Shown: positions 35,849 to 45,229, counted from the first letter of the stretch. The stretch is DNA of 64,000 nt from JAGSPQ01 sp038206395 (GCA_038206395.1 JBBRAX010000032.1:22056-86055); one strand, 5' to 3'. Translations and numbers: made by a program. Notes: generated from the letters alone by a model not told the origin.

Positions 35849-38335
35849 TTACGCGGCGGCCTTGGCTTCCGGCGTCGTGGTGCTGACTTCCGACTTCAGG
35901 TTGCCTTCGATGCGCATCCCGTAGAACGAACGCCAGACGAAGAACGCAGAGATGACGAAGAAGACGCCAGCGAGGGCCAGCGTCAGCACCCGGTTGTCCT
36001 TGCCGACTTCGACCGCGAGCTCGACCGCGAGCAGACCGAAGAGGGTGGTGAACTTGATGACCGGGTTCATCGCGACCGACGACGTGTCCTTGAAGGGGTC
36101 GCCGACGGTGTCGCCAACGACGCAGGCGTCATGCAGGGCAGTGCCCTTCGCCTTCATCTCGACTTCGACCAGCTTCTTCGCGTTGTCCCAGGCGCCACCG
36201 GCGTTCGCCATGAAGATGGCTTCATAGAGGCCGAACAAGGCGATCGAGATGAGGTAGCCGATGAAGAAGTACGGCTCGAGGCAGGCGAAGGCGAGGGTGC
36301 CGAAGAAGATCGAGAGGAAGATGTTGAACATGCCCTTCTGCGCGTACTCCGTGCAGATCTGGACCACCTTCTTCGAGTCTTCGATCGACGCCTTCGTCGC
36401 GCCTTCGAGCTTCATGTTCTTCTTGATGAACTCGACCGCGCGGTAGGCGCCCGTGCTGACCGCCTGCATCGACGCGCCCGCGAACCAGAAGATCACCGCG
36501 CCGCCCATGATGAGGCCGAGGAAGAACGGGGCGTGAACCAGCGACAGGTTCACCATCAGGTCCTTCTGCAGACCGTTGGTGAGCATGAAGATGATCGAGA
36601 AGATCATCGTCGTCGCGCCGACCACCGCGGTGCCGATGAGCACCGGCTTCGCCGTCGCCTTGAACGTGTTGCCCGCGCCGTCGTTCTCTTCGAGGAAGTG
36701 CTTTGCCTTCGCGAAGTCGAGGTCGAACCCAAAGTCCTTCTTCACTTCTTCCTTCACGTTTGGGACGTCTTCGATCAGCGAGAGCTCGTAGACCGACTGC
36801 GCGTTGTCCGTCACCGGGCCGTACGAGTCGACGGCGATGGTCACCGGACCCATGCCGAGGAAGCCGAACGCCACGAGACCAAACGCGAAGACCGGCGAGG
36901 AATCGAAGCCCGACTCCAGCGGGAACAGCTGGCCGAGACCCTGGCCGGCAATCAGGTAGGCGGCCCCCATGAGCACCACGAACACGACGCCCATCCAGTA
37001 GGCCGAGAAGTTACCGGCGACGAGCCCCGAGATGACGTTCAGCGAAGCGCCGCCTTCCTTCGAGGCGTTCACCACTTCACGCACGTGCTTGCTTTCCGTC
37101 GAGGTGAACACCTTCACCACTTCGGGGATGATCGCGCCGGCCAGCGTGCCGCAGGTGATGATCGCCGACAGCTTCCACCACAGCGTGCTGTCGCCGTTCA
37201 TCATCGGGATCAGCAGGTAGCTGACCACGAAGGTCATCGCGACCGAGACGAAGGACGTGAGCCACACGAGGATGGTCAGCGGCGCTTCGAAGTTCATCTT
37301 GTCCGCGTTGCCCCAGCGGCTCTTCGCGTACATGTCGTTGATCAGGTACGAGAGGAAGCTCGCGATGACCATCGCGATGCGCATCACGAACAGCCAGACC
37401 AGCAGCTGCACCTGAATCGCCGTGTCCTGCACCGCGAGGAGGATGAAGGTGATCAGCGCGACGCCCGTCACGCCGTAGGTCTCGAAGCCGTCGGCCGAAG
37501 GGCCAACCGAGTCGCCCGCGTTGTCGCCCACGCAGTCCGCGATCACGCCCGGGTTGCGCGCGTCGTCTTCCTTGATCTTGAAGACGATCTTCATCAGGTC
37601 AGACCCGATGTCGGCGATCTTCGTGAAGATGCCGCCCGCGATGCGCAGCGCCGAAGCGCCCAGCGACTCGCCAATCGCGAAGCCGATGAAGCAGGGGCCG
37701 GCGATGTAGCCAGGGACGAAGCACAGAATCGCCAGCATGATCAGCAGCTCGGTGCTGATCAGCATCATCCCGATGCTCATGCCCGCCTTCAGCGGAATCG
37801 CGTAGGTCGGAAACGGCTTGCCGCGCAGCGACGCAAAAGCGGTGCGCGAGTTCGCGAAGGTGTTCACCCGGATGCCGAACCAGGCGACGCCGTAGCTGCC
37901 GGCGATGCCCACGAGGCTGAAGCCCAGGATGATGGCCACGCGAATGGCGGTCGGAATCTCTGCCGCCTTCGAGCCGGCTTCCGGGTGCGACAGAAAGCCG
38001 AAGTACACGATCATGATCGAGCCGATGAGGAGCTCGAGGATGAGGATGAACTTGCCCTGGGTGATCAGGTACGTCTTGCAGGTCTCGTAGATGAGCTCGG
38101 AAATCTCGAGCATCGCCCGGTGCACCGGCAGGTTCTTCAGCTGCTGGTACTGCACCAGGCCGAACACCAGACCGAGCACCGACACCAGGATGCCCGACAG
38201 CAGCAGCGTGTGGCCGTTGGTCGCACCACCGAGGAAGGTCTGCGACGCGAGGTCGGGAAGAACCAGGTTCGCTTCGTTGGCGAACGCGGCGGCGGGCAAC
38301 AGAGCGCCCAACCAGGCAAGACGAGAGAGCTTCAT
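35849..38335 (-). CDS. hppA: Membrane-bound ion-translocating pyrophosphatase (probable H+ type)
   Basis: 828 aa from ATG 38335. It couples pyrophosphate hydrolysis to ion pumping across the membrane. It has about 16 membrane segments and an extended N-terminus compared with the usual 700 residues. The diagnostic active-site block is ADIGSDLMKIVFKIKEDDAR, then NPGVIADCVGDNAGD. A Lys (about residue 559) sits in NTFKATA, where K+-dependent enzymes have Ala; by family knowledge that Lys marks K+-independent H+-pumping enzymes. AAGGAA is a Shine-Dalgarno site just upstream of the start. It is divergent from the UbiB-family gene with 101 bp between them. Confidence 0.93.
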   Translation of the reverse strand: MKLSRLAWLGALLPAAAFANEANLVLPDLASQTFLGGATNGHTLLLSGILVSVLGLVFGLVQYQQLKNLPVHRAMLEISELIYETCKTYLITQGKFILILELLIGSIMIVYFGFLSHPEAGSKAAEIPTAIRVAIILGFSLVGIAGSYGVAWFGIRVNTFANSRTAFASLRGKPFPTYAIPLKAGMSIGMMLISTELLIMLAILCFVPGYIAGPCFIGFAIGESLGASALRIAGGIFTKIADIGSDLMKIVFKIKEDDARNPGVIADCVGDNAGDSVGPSADGFETYGVTGVALITFILLAVQDTAIQVQLLVWLFVMRIAMVIASFLSYLINDMYAKSRWGNADKMNFEAPLTILVWLTSFVSVAMTFVVSYLLIPMMNGDSTLWWKLSAIITCGTLAGAIIPEVVKVFTSTESKHVREVVNASKEGGASLNVISGLVAGNFSAYWMGVVFVVLMGAAYLIAGQGLGQLFPLESGFDSSPVFAFGLVAFGFLGMGPVTIAVDSYGPVTDNAQSVYELSLIEDVPNVKEEVKKDFGFDLDFAKAKHFLEENDGAGNTFKATAKPVLIGTAVVGATTMIFSIIFMLTNGLQKDLMVNLSLVHAPFFLGLIMGGAVIFWFAGASMQAVSTGAYRAVEFIKKNMKLEGATKASIEDSKKVVQICTEYAQKGMFNIFLSIFFGTLAFACLEPYFFIGYLISIALFGLYEAIFMANAGGAWDNAKKLVEVEMKAKGTALHDACVVGDTVGDPFKDTSSVAMNPVIKFTTLFGLLAVELAVEVGKDNRVLTLALAGVFFVISAFFVWRSFYGMRIEGNLKSEVSTTTPEAKAAA

Positions 38336-38436
38336 GGGTTTCTTATTCCTTGCAGGAGAAAAGTCGGCGCCGCTTAACACGGTGCAGTGCGGCGGGAGAA
38401 CAACAAAGCTATAGGAGTGGGCGCACTTCCCTGACC

Positions 38437-39753
38437 GTGTCCGACGACTCCGATTTCAAGCCTGCAACCGGGCGGTTTTCCCGCTTCGCCCGTCTCGCGG
38501 GCCTCGGAGCGCGCCTCTCGACCGAGGTCGTCAGCAAAGGCGTGAAGAAGCTCGCCGGCTCGACCGAAGGCCTGCTGGGCACCGCCGGCGCCGAGAAGCT
38601 GGTCTCGACCCTGGGTGAGATGAAGGGCCTCGCGATGAAGCTCGGCCAGACGATTGCGATGGATCCGGATCAGCTGCCCCCCGAGGTCAGATCTGTCGTT
38701 GCCCGGCTTCAGAACCAGGCCCCGCCGATGCCGTACGCCACGGTTCGCGCAGTCGTGAAGCGCGAGCTGGGCGGCTACCCCGAAGAAAAGTACGCCGAGT
38801 TCGATGCGAAGCCGCTGGCCTCAGCGTCTTTGGGGCAGGTGCACCGCGCGAAGACCCACGAAGGCCAGGAAGTCGCGGTGAAGGTGCAGTACCCCGACAT
38901 CGGCAAGGCGATGGCCTCCGACCTCGCCAACCTGGGCTCGATGGTGAACGTCGTCTCGCGCGGCATGGGCATCAAGGAAGGCCTCGCCTACTTTGGTGAG
39001 CTACAGGGAGAGCTGCTCAAAGAGCTCGACTACCGCGACGAGGCCGCGCGCGCCCGCCAGTACGCGATGGCCGCCGCCGTGGCGCCTGACCTGGTGGTCC
39101 CCGAGCCCCTCGAGGCGCTGACGGCCGAGAAGGTGCTGACGCTGCAGATGATTCAGGGCGAGACGCTCAAGGGCATGCTCGAGCGCCTCGACGACGTGCC
39201 GAACGAAGAACGCTTCCGCGTCTCACGCCTTCTCATTCGCGCCATCTGGGCCCCTTTCCTTTCCAGCGGCTCGATTCACGCCGACCCGCACCCCGGCAAC
39301 TTCATCATCATGGGCGACGGCCGCATGGCGGTGCTCGACTTCGGCTCGGTGAAGCAGCTGTCTGACCAGTGGCTGCAGGTGAACCGGAAGATGTTCCGGT
39401 GGATTCTCGACGGGCGGAAATTCGACGAGGTGAAGCTGTCGCGCGAAGCGGGCTTCATCATCAGCTGCAAGGACGAAGACGCCGTACCGTTCATCCAGGG
39501 CACCATCGAGATTGCGTGCAAGCCGGTGCAGTCGCGCGACTTCGACTTCGGAACTTCCGACACGAACCGCCTGATGCGCGCGCACTTCTTGAAGCACTCG
39601 CTGAAAATCGTGCAGATGCGGCCACCCACCGAAGGCCTGATGTTCTACCGGGCGCTCGGCGGGCTGATTCAAGACCTGCAGAACCTCAAGGCGCGCGGTG
39701 ACTTCCGCAGCGTCTACGAAGAGCTGTCGGAGACCTTCCCGCCCTCGGGTTAG
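38437..39753 (+). CDS. ABC1/UbiB (AarF) family atypical kinase
   Basis: 438 aa from GTG 38437; 38350 in frame lacks conservation. Motifs of the ABC1 family: MKLGQTIAMD (KxGQ), SASLGQVHRAK, VAVKVQYP, ELDYRDEAAR, HADPHPGNF and VLDFGSVKQL (DFG). The KxGQ motif occludes the active site in UbiB, favouring ATPase activity over protein kinase activity (family knowledge). Bacterial members support ubiquinone synthesis or lipid handling. No ubi gene is adjacent. A TATAGG box about 30 bp upstream may be the promoter. Its stop overlaps the convergent gene by 4 bp. Confidence 0.9.
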   Translation: MSDDSDFKPATGRFSRFARLAGLGARLSTEVVSKGVKKLAGSTEGLLGTAGAEKLVSTLGEMKGLAMKLGQTIAMDPDQLPPEVRSVVARLQNQAPPMPYATVRAVVKRELGGYPEEKYAEFDAKPLASASLGQVHRAKTHEGQEVAVKVQYPDIGKAMASDLANLGSMVNVVSRGMGIKEGLAYFGELQGELLKELDYRDEAARARQYAMAAAVAPDLVVPEPLEALTAEKVLTLQMIQGETLKGMLERLDDVPNEERFRVSRLLIRAIWAPFLSSGSIHADPHPGNFIIMGDGRMAVLDFGSVKQLSDQWLQVNRKMFRWILDGRKFDEVKLSREAGFIISCKDEDAVPFIQGTIEIACKPVQSRDFDFGTSDTNRLMRAHFLKHSLKIVQMRPPTEGLMFYRALGGLIQDLQNLKARGDFRSVYEELSETFPPSG

Positions 39754-41285
39754 TCGGCCAACTCCGGCTCGACGTAGCCGAACCCGTCGGCGAAGGCGCC
39801 CGACAGAATCGCCAGGTTGCGCTCTTCATCCGACGAGAGGTTTCCCGCCGCTGCTGCGTAGGCCTGCTGCAGCTCGCGCAGCGAATCAGAGCCGGGGGTG
39901 ATGTCTTCGAGGCCGAGCTTCTTCTCGAGCTCATCGCGGTACTTCGCCGCTTCGGGCGAGCCAATCGCCTGGCCCGCGGCGTTCGTCACCACCGAGCCGA
40001 TGATCGACGTCGCGATCGCCCCCGTGCCCGCCGTCGCCGCGCCGACCGCGGTGCTGAGCAGGCCGAGCGCGAGGTCCTTGTACAGCGCGTTGAAGTCGAA
40101 CTTCTCGAGCTCGCTCTTCTTGTAGTTGTCGACCGCCGCGAGCCCGCCCGCGTCGAGGAAGCCGAACACCGTGCCCAGCTGCTGCGCCTGCGACACCGAG
40201 TCGTACTTGCCGCTGGCGATCCGCGTCAGCACCTGCTCGGTGTACTTGTCGAGCGTCCCCTTCACGAGGTCGTCGATGCCCGGCACCAGCTCATGCGCGC
40301 GGGGGCTGAACGCTTCGCTGGTGAAGAACGCCGTCATCGCGCGGTAGTCGCGGCTCTCGTTTTGATCATTCGCGGTGAGCTCGAGCAGCTCGGGGCCGTG
40401 CGCGGCGAACATCGCCAGCGTCTGCGCGTGGGCCTGCGTCTCGAACAGCGCGTTCACTTCTTCGCTCTGAAACGCGTAGGCGTCGGGGCGGCCCAGGTTC
40501 AGCGCGTCGAAGGCGAGCAGCCGCGCGTTCGGCGTCGTCAGGTTCCGCTGCATCAGCTCGGGCGTCGCGGTGAAGGCCATCGCTGCGGCGAACGCATCGC
40601 TGGACGTCGGGTCGCCGCCCGCGCGCGCCTGCAGCGCCTTGCCGACCATCTCGAGGGGGCCACCGGCCACGCTGTTCGCCGGATCCAGCGACAGCGCCTG
40701 GACCAGCATTCGCGGGCCGTCCTCGCCCATCACGTCGGCCATCGTCACCAGCTGCGCGGTGGTCAGCTCGCCACGCCGGTACGCCTCACCCAGCGCCTCG
40801 GACACGACCTTCGCGCCCTCGACGCTCGTGCCGATGGTCTCGAACAGGTAGCCGATGCCCAGCTCGCCGTCGTTCACCACCGCCGCGATGTAGGCCGCCT
40901 TTTCGATCGGCGAGTACTCCTTCAGCAGGACGACGGGCAGGCCGCCGAAGCCGTAGTGCGCGTTGAGGTTGATGCTCTCGAAGAAGTCCTCGCGCGCCTT
41001 GCCGCTGAGCTTCTCGGTGCCGCTGCTCGAGGGTGACGATCGCGCCATCAGCACGCCACCGGGGCCGAGCCGCATGCCTTCCGTCGCCACGCTCGCCCTG
41101 GCGCTGAACGGCCCTGCGCCCAGCTGCGATTCCGCCTTCATCCGCAGCGCACGGCCGGCACCCTTCGACAGCTCGTCGGTCTGCTTCTTCAGCGTCTTCT
41201 TCGGCTCACTCAGCGCCTTCTTCGGGGTGGGCTTCTCGAGCTTCGGGGCCTGAATCGGGGAGTCACTGACGCGGCGGGTGGACAT
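39750..41285 (-). CDS. Large protein with central helical region and glycine-zipper segment, unknown function
   Basis: 511 aa from ATG 41285, no signal peptide. The N-terminus (1-60) is Lys/Pro/Ser-rich and basic. Residues 95-395 are helical, with many Ala/Leu-rich segments. A long hydrophobic Gly/Ala stretch at about 404-442 (LLSTAVGAATAGTGAIATSI) could insert in a membrane. The last 60 residues are acidic. This order recalls secreted effectors that carry a helical body and a membrane-active segment, but no known toxin motif is seen. It is convergent with the UbiB-family gene and 37 bp after the metallo-beta-lactamase gene on the same strand. Confidence 0.7.
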   Translation of the reverse strand: MSTRRVSDSPIQAPKLEKPTPKKALSEPKKTLKKQTDELSKGAGRALRMKAESQLGAGPFSARASVATEGMRLGPGGVLMARSSPSSSGTEKLSGKAREDFFESINLNAHYGFGGLPVVLLKEYSPIEKAAYIAAVVNDGELGIGYLFETIGTSVEGAKVVSEALGEAYRRGELTTAQLVTMADVMGEDGPRMLVQALSLDPANSVAGGPLEMVGKALQARAGGDPTSSDAFAAAMAFTATPELMQRNLTTPNARLLAFDALNLGRPDAYAFQSEEVNALFETQAHAQTLAMFAAHGPELLELTANDQNESRDYRAMTAFFTSEAFSPRAHELVPGIDDLVKGTLDKYTEQVLTRIASGKYDSVSQAQQLGTVFGFLDAGGLAAVDNYKKSELEKFDFNALYKDLALGLLSTAVGAATAGTGAIATSIIGSVVTNAAGQAIGSPEAAKYRDELEKKLGLEDITPGSDSLRELQQAYAAAAGNLSSDEERNLAILSGAFADGFGYVEPELAD

Positions 41286-41322
41286 GGGGGGGTGACGAAC
41301 GGGAAGGAGAAAGTCGCAAGCT

Positions 41323-42504
41323 TCAGGGGGAACAATCGGACGCGGGCTTCAGCTTTCGAGTGGCTTCGGTGCGCGAGGTGAACACCACCATCTCCTTCGG
41401 GTTGATCTTCCGCGCCGCCGGGCAGTCGGCGGAGTGGAAGAACTTGTCGCCCTTCTTCGCGATCAACAGGGCGATGACCCCATCATCGCCTCTCGGGGCC
41501 TTCTTGATCGTCGCCTTCGCCACCACCTTTCCCTTCACCGGCGCTGCGTCGTCGAGCTTGATCACCTTGCCAGTACGGCGGGGCGGGGGAAGAGGTTGCG
41601 CCGCAACCACGGCAGCGATCGGAAACGTCCACGCCGCGCCCACCCGCTCACCCGCCGGCAGCCTCTCCGTCACCACCTCGAAGCGCTTCCCGTCAGACGC
41701 GGCGTGCACCTCGCCATCGAGGTCGGTGCGGAACACCTTCACCCCGACCTGGCTCAGCCGCTGAAGCACAGAGCGCGCAGGCGCCCCTGATGGGTTGCCC
41801 GGCCCCACGCTGATCACCGCCGCCAGCGGCCGGGCCCCGACGAGAAAGGGAAGCGTCGAGCTCGAGCCCGCGCCGTGGTCGGACACCTTCAGCAGCGTGC
41901 TCTGCAGTGCGTACCGCCGCTTCAACAGGTACTCCTCGGTCTCGGGCTGCGCGTCGCCCATCAGCAGCAGGCTCGTCTCGCCGTAGGTCGCGCGCAGCAC
42001 CACCGCGTTCGCTTTCGGCCCGCCCAGCAGCGACTCCACCGGCGCCCGTGGCCACAAGACCTCGAGCTCCACGCCGCCTCCCATGTCGATGCGCAGCAGC
42101 TCGCCCGGCGCGTCGCGATCCGGCACTGGCAGCACAATCTGCACGCCGAGGTCCTGCAGCCGCTGCATCAACAGCGCGTGCGGCTCGCCCTGGTCCCTCA
42201 ACCCCGGATCCAGAAACCGCCGCGCGCCCACGGCCTCGAGCAGCTCGGCCATCGCTCCGAGGTGCTCGTCCCCCGCGTGCGTGAGCACCACCAGGTCGAG
42301 CCCGCCCTTCGCCAGCTGCGGCACCCGCAGCTTCAAGTGGCTCGCCGCGCTGGTCGGCCCTGCGTCGATCAACACCGTGCGCCCGGCGGGTGAGACGAGC
42401 AGCGTCGCGTCGCCGTGCCCGACGTCGAAGAAGTACACGTGCAGCTTCCCGTCGGTCGACGGCATTGCCAGCAGGCACGTCAGCAGGGGCAGGGCGAGCA
42501 CCAC
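41323..42504 (-). CDS. ComEC-type metallo-beta-lactamase-fold protein with Ada-like C-terminal module
   Basis: 393 aa, GTG start. An N-terminal hydrophobic segment acts as signal or anchor. The MBL domain has FFDVGHGDATLL (ComEC proteins have VGQGDA) and LLMGDAQPETEEYL. The metal block is THAGDEHLGA instead of the usual THPDADHIGG, so Asp is Gly and the second Asp is Glu; the later HHGS block is DHGAGSSS. At the C-terminus, FFHSADCPAARKI followed by SRTEATRKLKPASDC resembles the Ada-type zinc module seen fused to secreted nucleases. Activity on nucleic acid is possible but doubtful given these changes. Confidence 0.78.
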   Translation of the reverse strand: MVLALPLLTCLLAMPSTDGKLHVYFFDVGHGDATLLVSPAGRTVLIDAGPTSAASHLKLRVPQLAKGGLDLVVLTHAGDEHLGAMAELLEAVGARRFLDPGLRDQGEPHALLMQRLQDLGVQIVLPVPDRDAPGELLRIDMGGGVELEVLWPRAPVESLLGGPKANAVVLRATYGETSLLLMGDAQPETEEYLLKRRYALQSTLLKVSDHGAGSSSTLPFLVGARPLAAVISVGPGNPSGAPARSVLQRLSQVGVKVFRTDLDGEVHAASDGKRFEVVTERLPAGERVGAAWTFPIAAVVAAQPLPPPRRTGKVIKLDDAAPVKGKVVAKATIKKAPRGDDGVIALLIAKKGDKFFHSADCPAARKINPKEMVVFTSRTEATRKLKPASDCSP

Positions 42505-42561
42505 GGGGGCAGGAGTATAGGTGGTGGAAGTTCAGGCTCCTGGGCTAAGCCTTCTCGTCCC

Positions 42562-43461
42562 ATGGCAGACGACGTCAGCGCAGTGGTCGACGAAGTGGTT
42601 TCCCGGGTGAAGCGTCGCCTCGACGCGCTGGACGCGGGCAAGAACGACCCCTGCACCACCGGGCCGAACAAAGGCATACGCGACCCCGACGCATGCGCAG
42701 ACTCGTGCGACACCTGCCCAAACCACGACTCGTGCGGCACGCTGCTCGCGGTGAAGACCGGAGCGGCGCGCATCAGCCCCGACAAGGTCAAGACCAGCGG
42801 CGACATCGCCCAGTACATCGACCACACGCTGCTGAAGCCCGAAGCCACGCGCGAAGAAGTGCTGAAGCTGTGCGACGAGGCCCGCCGCCATAACTTCGCC
42901 ACCGTCTGTCTCAACTCGATCAACATCGCCACCGCCGCTCGCGCGCTGGCCGGCTCACGCGTCGTCCCGATCGCGGTCGTCGGTTTCCCGCTGGGCGCGT
43001 CGCTGCCGTCGGCGAAGGCTTTCGAGACGCGCGAAGCGATTCGCTGCGGCGCGAAGGAAGTCGACATGGTGATCAACATCGGCGCGCTGCGGGCGAAGGA
43101 CTACGCGCTGGTGCTCAAAGACATCGAGATGGTCGTGAACGCCGCCGGCCGCACGCCGGTGAAGGTGATTCTCGAGACGTCGCAGCTGAGCCTCGAAGAG
43201 AAGATTGTCGGCTGCGCGCTGTCGAAGGCCGCGGGCGCTGCCTTCGTGAAGACGTCCACCGGGTTCGCCGGCGGCGGCGCGACGGTCGAAGACGTGACCC
43301 TGATGCGCAAGGTCGTCGGCGATGACGTCGGCGTGAAAGCGTCGGGCGGCATTCGCAGCACCGACGACGCGATGAAGATGATCGCGGCCGGCGCGAACCG
43401 CATCGGCGCCTCGGCGTCGGTGGCGATCATCACCGGCGGCACTTCGACCTCGAAGTATTAG
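42562..43461 (+). CDS. deoC: Deoxyribose-phosphate aldolase with N-terminal Cys-cluster extension
   Basis: 299 aa from ATG 42562. It splits 2-deoxyribose-5-phosphate into acetaldehyde and glyceraldehyde-3-phosphate. The barrel shows YIDHTLLKPEAT, VVGFPLGASL, EVDMVINIGAL, the Schiff-base Lys 230 in FVKTSTGFAGGGAT and KASGGIRS. Residues 1-75 are an extension not found in the usual 220-260 aa enzyme. It contains Cys 31, 45, 49, 52 and 58 (DPCTTG, then DACADSCDTCPNHDSCG) plus His 55, a possible metal or iron-sulfur site. It is followed by a phosphohexomutase gene, consistent with pentose-phosphate salvage. Confidence 0.92.
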   Translation: MADDVSAVVDEVVSRVKRRLDALDAGKNDPCTTGPNKGIRDPDACADSCDTCPNHDSCGTLLAVKTGAARISPDKVKTSGDIAQYIDHTLLKPEATREEVLKLCDEARRHNFATVCLNSINIATAARALAGSRVVPIAVVGFPLGASLPSAKAFETREAIRCGAKEVDMVINIGALRAKDYALVLKDIEMVVNAAGRTPVKVILETSQLSLEEKIVGCALSKAAGAAFVKTSTGFAGGGATVEDVTLMRKVVGDDVGVKASGGIRSTDDAMKMIAAGANRIGASASVAIITGGTSTSKY

Positions 43462-43486
43462 CCACGCGCGGTAAGAAGCGGCGGCA

Positions 43487-45229
43487 ATGGACCCGACCGC
43501 CCTCAAGACGAAAGCAGAGTCGTGGCTTGCGCACGACGTCGATGCCAACACGCGCGCCGAAGTCACTGCGCTGCTGAAGGCCAACGACCTCGCCGGCCTG
43601 GAAGACCGCTTCGCCACGGGCCTCGAGTTCGGTACCGCCGGCCTGCGCGGTGTGCTCGGCGCCGGCCCCAACCGGATGAACCGCGCCGTCGTCCTGCGCA
43701 CCACCGCCGGGCTCGCGCGCTACCTGAAGGCGAAGGTACCCGACGTCGCGACGCGCGGCGTGGTGGTCTGCCGCGACGGCCGCAAGCTCAGCGAAGAGTT
43801 CACGGTCGACGTGGCGCAGGTGCTCGCCGCCGAAGGAATTCCCGCGCTGGTGTTCCCCGAGCTGGGCCCGACGCCGCTGTGCGCCTTCGCGTTGCTGCAC
43901 CTGAAGGCGGCCGCGGCGGTGATGGTGACCGCGAGCCACAACCCGCCCGAGTACAACGGCTACAAGGTCTACTGGTCGAACGGCGCGCAGATTGTCCCCC
44001 CGCACGACGGCGGCATCGCAGCGGCGATCGACGCGGTCGAAGCGGCTGACGAAGTGAAGGTGATGCCGCAGGCCGAGGCGCGGAAGAAGAACCTCTGGCG
44101 CGACATTGGCCCCGAGGTCGAGCGCGCGTACCTCGACGCGATTCTCGCGCTGCGCCCGTGGAAGAAGACGGCCGACCTGCGCATCGTCTACACGGCGATG
44201 CACGGCGTGGGCGGCAAGCTGGTGACGAAGTCGATGGCCGAAGCCGGCTTCTCGAACTTCTTCCCGGTAGAAAAGCAGCAGCAGCCCGACGGCAACTTCC
44301 CGACGGTGAAGTTCCCGAACCCGGAAGAGAAGGGCGCGATGGACCTGGCGACTGCGCTCGCTGAGGAAAAGAAGGCCGACCTCGTGCTGGCGAATGATCC
44401 CGATGCCGATCGCCTCGCCGCGATGGCGCGCGATGCCGGCGGCAAGCTGAGGATGCTGACGGGCAACGAGCTGGGCGTGCTGCTGGGCCACTACCTGCTG
44501 AGCCAGAAGTCGGTACCCAGGCCGCTGGTCATCACCACCATCGTCTCGTCGGCGCAGCTGAAGGCGCTGGCCGCGGGCATGGGCGCCTCGTACGAAGAGA
44601 CGCTGACGGGCTTCAAGTGGATCGCGAACCGCGCGCTCGAGCTGTTGCCCAGCGGCCAGCAGTTCATCTTCGGGTACGAGGAAGCGCTGGGCTACACGGT
44701 CGGCACCGTCGCGCGCGACAAAGACGGCATCGGCGCGGCGCTGGTGGTGGCTGACATGGCAGCCTCGTGCAAGGCGCGCGGCACCACGCTGCTGGGCTAC
44801 CTCGAGGAGGTGCAGCGCGCGCACGGGCTCTTCGTCGCGAAGCAGGCGAACTTCACGCTGCCCGGCTCCAGCGGAGCAGCCGTCATCGGCCAGGTGATGC
44901 AGGCCTTCCGCGGCAGTGCTCCGACGACCGTGGGCGACCTCACCGTCGTGGCGGTGAACGACTACCAGGCGCAGACGCGGAAGCAGGGCAGCGCGTCGTC
45001 GGCGCTCGCGTTGCCGAAGTCGAACGTGCTCGCGTACGAGCTCGACGGCGGGTCGCGCGTGACGGTGCGGCCCAGCGGCACCGAGCCCAAGATTAAATTC
45101 TACTTCGAGCTCAGAGAGACGCTGACTGCGGGTGAGCCGATGCCGGCCGCGCGCGCGCGAGCTCAGGCGAAGCTCGACGCGATGGAAACCAACTTCCTTC
45201 AACAGGCACGCACCCGGGGTCTTCCATGA
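43487..45229 (+). CDS. Phosphohexomutase/phosphopentomutase-like protein (alpha-D-phosphohexomutase family)
   Basis: 580 aa. It interconverts 1- and 6-phosphates of hexoses or, in some members, pentoses. Signatures: the phosphoserine loop VTASHNPPEYNGYK (Ser 150), metal loop NDPDADRLAAM, sugar loop FIFGYEEALGY and C-terminal RPSGTEPKIKF. The length and the early GTAGLRG motif place it in the long PgcA/PGM2-like branch, some of which act on deoxyribose-1-phosphate (family knowledge). The adjacent deoC makes that activity plausible here. It is ATGA-coupled to the beta-barrel gene. Confidence 0.9.
   Translation: MDPTALKTKAESWLAHDVDANTRAEVTALLKANDLAGLEDRFATGLEFGTAGLRGVLGAGPNRMNRAVVLRTTAGLARYLKAKVPDVATRGVVVCRDGRKLSEEFTVDVAQVLAAEGIPALVFPELGPTPLCAFALLHLKAAAAVMVTASHNPPEYNGYKVYWSNGAQIVPPHDGGIAAAIDAVEAADEVKVMPQAEARKKNLWRDIGPEVERAYLDAILALRPWKKTADLRIVYTAMHGVGGKLVTKSMAEAGFSNFFPVEKQQQPDGNFPTVKFPNPEEKGAMDLATALAEEKKADLVLANDPDADRLAAMARDAGGKLRMLTGNELGVLLGHYLLSQKSVPRPLVITTIVSSAQLKALAAGMGASYEETLTGFKWIANRALELLPSGQQFIFGYEEALGYTVGTVARDKDGIGAALVVADMAASCKARGTTLLGYLEEVQRAHGLFVAKQANFTLPGSSGAAVIGQVMQAFRGSAPTTVGDLTVVAVNDYQAQTRKQGSASSALALPKSNVLAYELDGGSRVTVRPSGTEPKIKFYFELRETLTAGEPMPAARARAQAKLDAMETNFLQQARTRGLP

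Noticed and set aside
35747..38377. Plus-strand frame of 876 codons opposite hppA
   Set aside because: Its translation is Arg/His/Glu/Asp-rich without hydrophobic core, the usual mirror of a GC-rich gene. The minus strand encodes a complete pyrophosphatase.
35212..45229. Bacterial microcompartment locus suggested by EutQ-like and DeoC proteins
   Set aside because: No shell protein, aldehyde dehydrogenase or other eut/pdu gene is present, and the two genes are 7 kb apart with unrelated genes between.
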